64,000 bases of DNA from Tigriopus japonicus. Its lineage: Eukaryota; Arthropoda; Copepoda; Harpacticoida; Harpacticidae. The notes under the pieces were generated by a model. The model was not told where the DNA came from and did not search any database. It saw only the letters and a list, made by a program, of their open reading frames with translations. The position numbers and the translations under genes are program-made. The stretch covers positions 2,374,529 through 2,438,528 of the forward strand of contig JAAGOF010000055.1 in the NCBI GenBank assembly GCA_010645155.1. The letters are read 5' to 3'. Positions 62,685-64,000 of the stretch are shown piece after piece (within the stretch, counting starts at the first letter, position 1; every line of letters begins with the position of its first letter).

Positions 62685-64000
62685 AAGAGTAAGTGAAAGA
62701 AAGGCCAAAGATGTGTGCGTAATCTGCTTTGATTAAAGATTGTGGCCACTAAATCTCCGGAAGAGTTGAACACTTGACAGAAACTTTGCATGCAAATATG
62801 AATGCAGATTTAATGCGGTTGCTTTGATTTGAAGGTTACTGTGTCGAAATAAATGTTCCATATTCTTTCGATAAGCATGGGACAACAATCTCTGTTAGCT
62901 TGTGATCAATGCTGTGGAGTATTCAAAATGAATGTAGTACAAATCAACTGACTTACATTTTGGTGAGGTCAACAAGATTGTAACGATTGTTCCCTTCTTT
63001 AGTACTTGTGGCACCAACCGGACACAAAATCATAACAATAGATCATAATTTACCACCTGGAGAACAACTCAAGTTGGAGTCCATCTGGTTTCTTTTTTCC
63101 CAAATAGCTTCTTTAACGAAAGGCTTCGCCTCTCAGAGGATAAACTTTTCTTGGTGGCTGGGTTTGGCTAACTTTTTATGTGCTCTTTGAGGTGGTGTCG
63201 CAACTGGTTCGTTTCTCGAATTGCTTTGAAATTGTTGCCTCGAACACGACACTTTGAGAATTGAACGGCTCCGATTTTTTACAACTGTCTTTTACATCTC
63301 GCCCTTTAAATTCTACCATTACCATCGGCAATGAATGTTAAATTGATTTATATGATCAAGGCTGGTGAAAGTCCATCTTTGGTATTGAAAGTAGAATTAT
63401 TTGGATAGAAAGGATAGACATGAACAAATGAACAAATGAGCATAATGATATGAATAGTGTACACTACAATCTGAACTAGGGATCTGAACCATTTGATCAA
63501 CCAAATCCGAGGTTCAGTGGGGCCTACCAACAAAATTCTCACCGATCTAGTCAACTACCAACATTCAACCACTGATTCACTAGCTCCAACCTCCCCACCC
63601 ATACTGGTAAACCATCCCCCAGGGTCTGCAATTCTATAAACAGCACCTCCAACCTTTAGATTTGACTAGGGGGAATGAATATACATTATCAGTATCTCTA
63701 ACAAGCAAGACCCTAATTAGTGGATGTCATTAAATATTTGTTTCTAGGTTTGCCTTCCCCGACCGCACTACTTTATTTCAACTGGCAAGCCTTTTTAGTG
63801 ATTGACACGAGGTTGGAAGACTATTGCTCTTAAAATTTATCATGGTTGTAATTTTGATCCAAAAATTGTAAATCTTTTCAAATAGATTGGATTAAAGTAA
63901 AGTACGTGAAAGCTATTATAAAGAAAGCAATCTTTATTTCTAAGACGAAAACCTTCCAAATAGATTCAAACGCAATTTAATCTTAATGGTTATTGTCTGA
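62685..64000. other. Intergenic DNA to the right edge
   Basis: AT-rich, no open frame with coding character, no recognised repeat. Confidence 0.35.

Overview
This window is nuclear DNA from an animal, most likely a small crustacean and probably a copepod. Genes are split by GT-AG introns, including one of 58 bp. They encode animal-type proteins, and one encodes a GSEFLamide neuropeptide precursor, a family known mainly from crustaceans. The species cannot be fixed from sequence alone. There are two assembly gaps, 871-923 and 50816-51628.

Layout. (1) 1-69 (minus) is the first codons of eRF1, cut by the window edge. (2) 70-11,700 and 29,000-38,500 are gene-poor and packed with short non-autonomous DNA transposons, several with intact 8-bp target duplications, plus a tRNA-derived SINE family, a decayed mariner, a decayed non-LTR reverse transcriptase and a stray 28S rDNA fragment. 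(3) 11,724-12,209 (plus) encodes a small four-helix membrane protein. (4) 14,520-28,944 (minus) is an LNX-type E3 ubiquitin ligase (RING, TRAF-like zinc finger, four PDZ domains) in eight exons. Its 8.2-kb second intron holds a recent 1.7-kb tandem duplication. (5) 39,223-41,046 (plus) is an intronless group I PAK kinase. (6) 41,564-42,563 (plus) is proteasome assembly chaperone 2, convergent with muskelin. (7) 42,667-50,455 (minus) is muskelin, whose introns host two genes on the opposite strand: a secreted serpin and a single-pass membrane protein. (8) 53,622-59,410 (plus) is a Maf-type nucleotide pyrophosphatase followed after only 94 bp by DNA ligase IV. (9) 60,220-61,001 (minus) is the GSEFLamide precursor, with 12 copies of the amidated motif.

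Functional themes. Two genes concern ubiquitin ligation: LNX is itself a RING ligase, and muskelin is a subunit of the CTLH/GID ligase. PSMG2 builds the proteasome. Maf (removal of non-canonical nucleotides) and LIG4 (end joining) are both genome-maintenance proteins, and their tight head-to-tail packing with a splice acceptor just before the LIG4 start may indicate a shared transcript. The junction of the tandem duplication in LNX carries a small filler that looks like an end-joining scar.

Exon boundaries were read by eye from splice consensus, reading phase and remembered family sequences. No alignment or database search was run.
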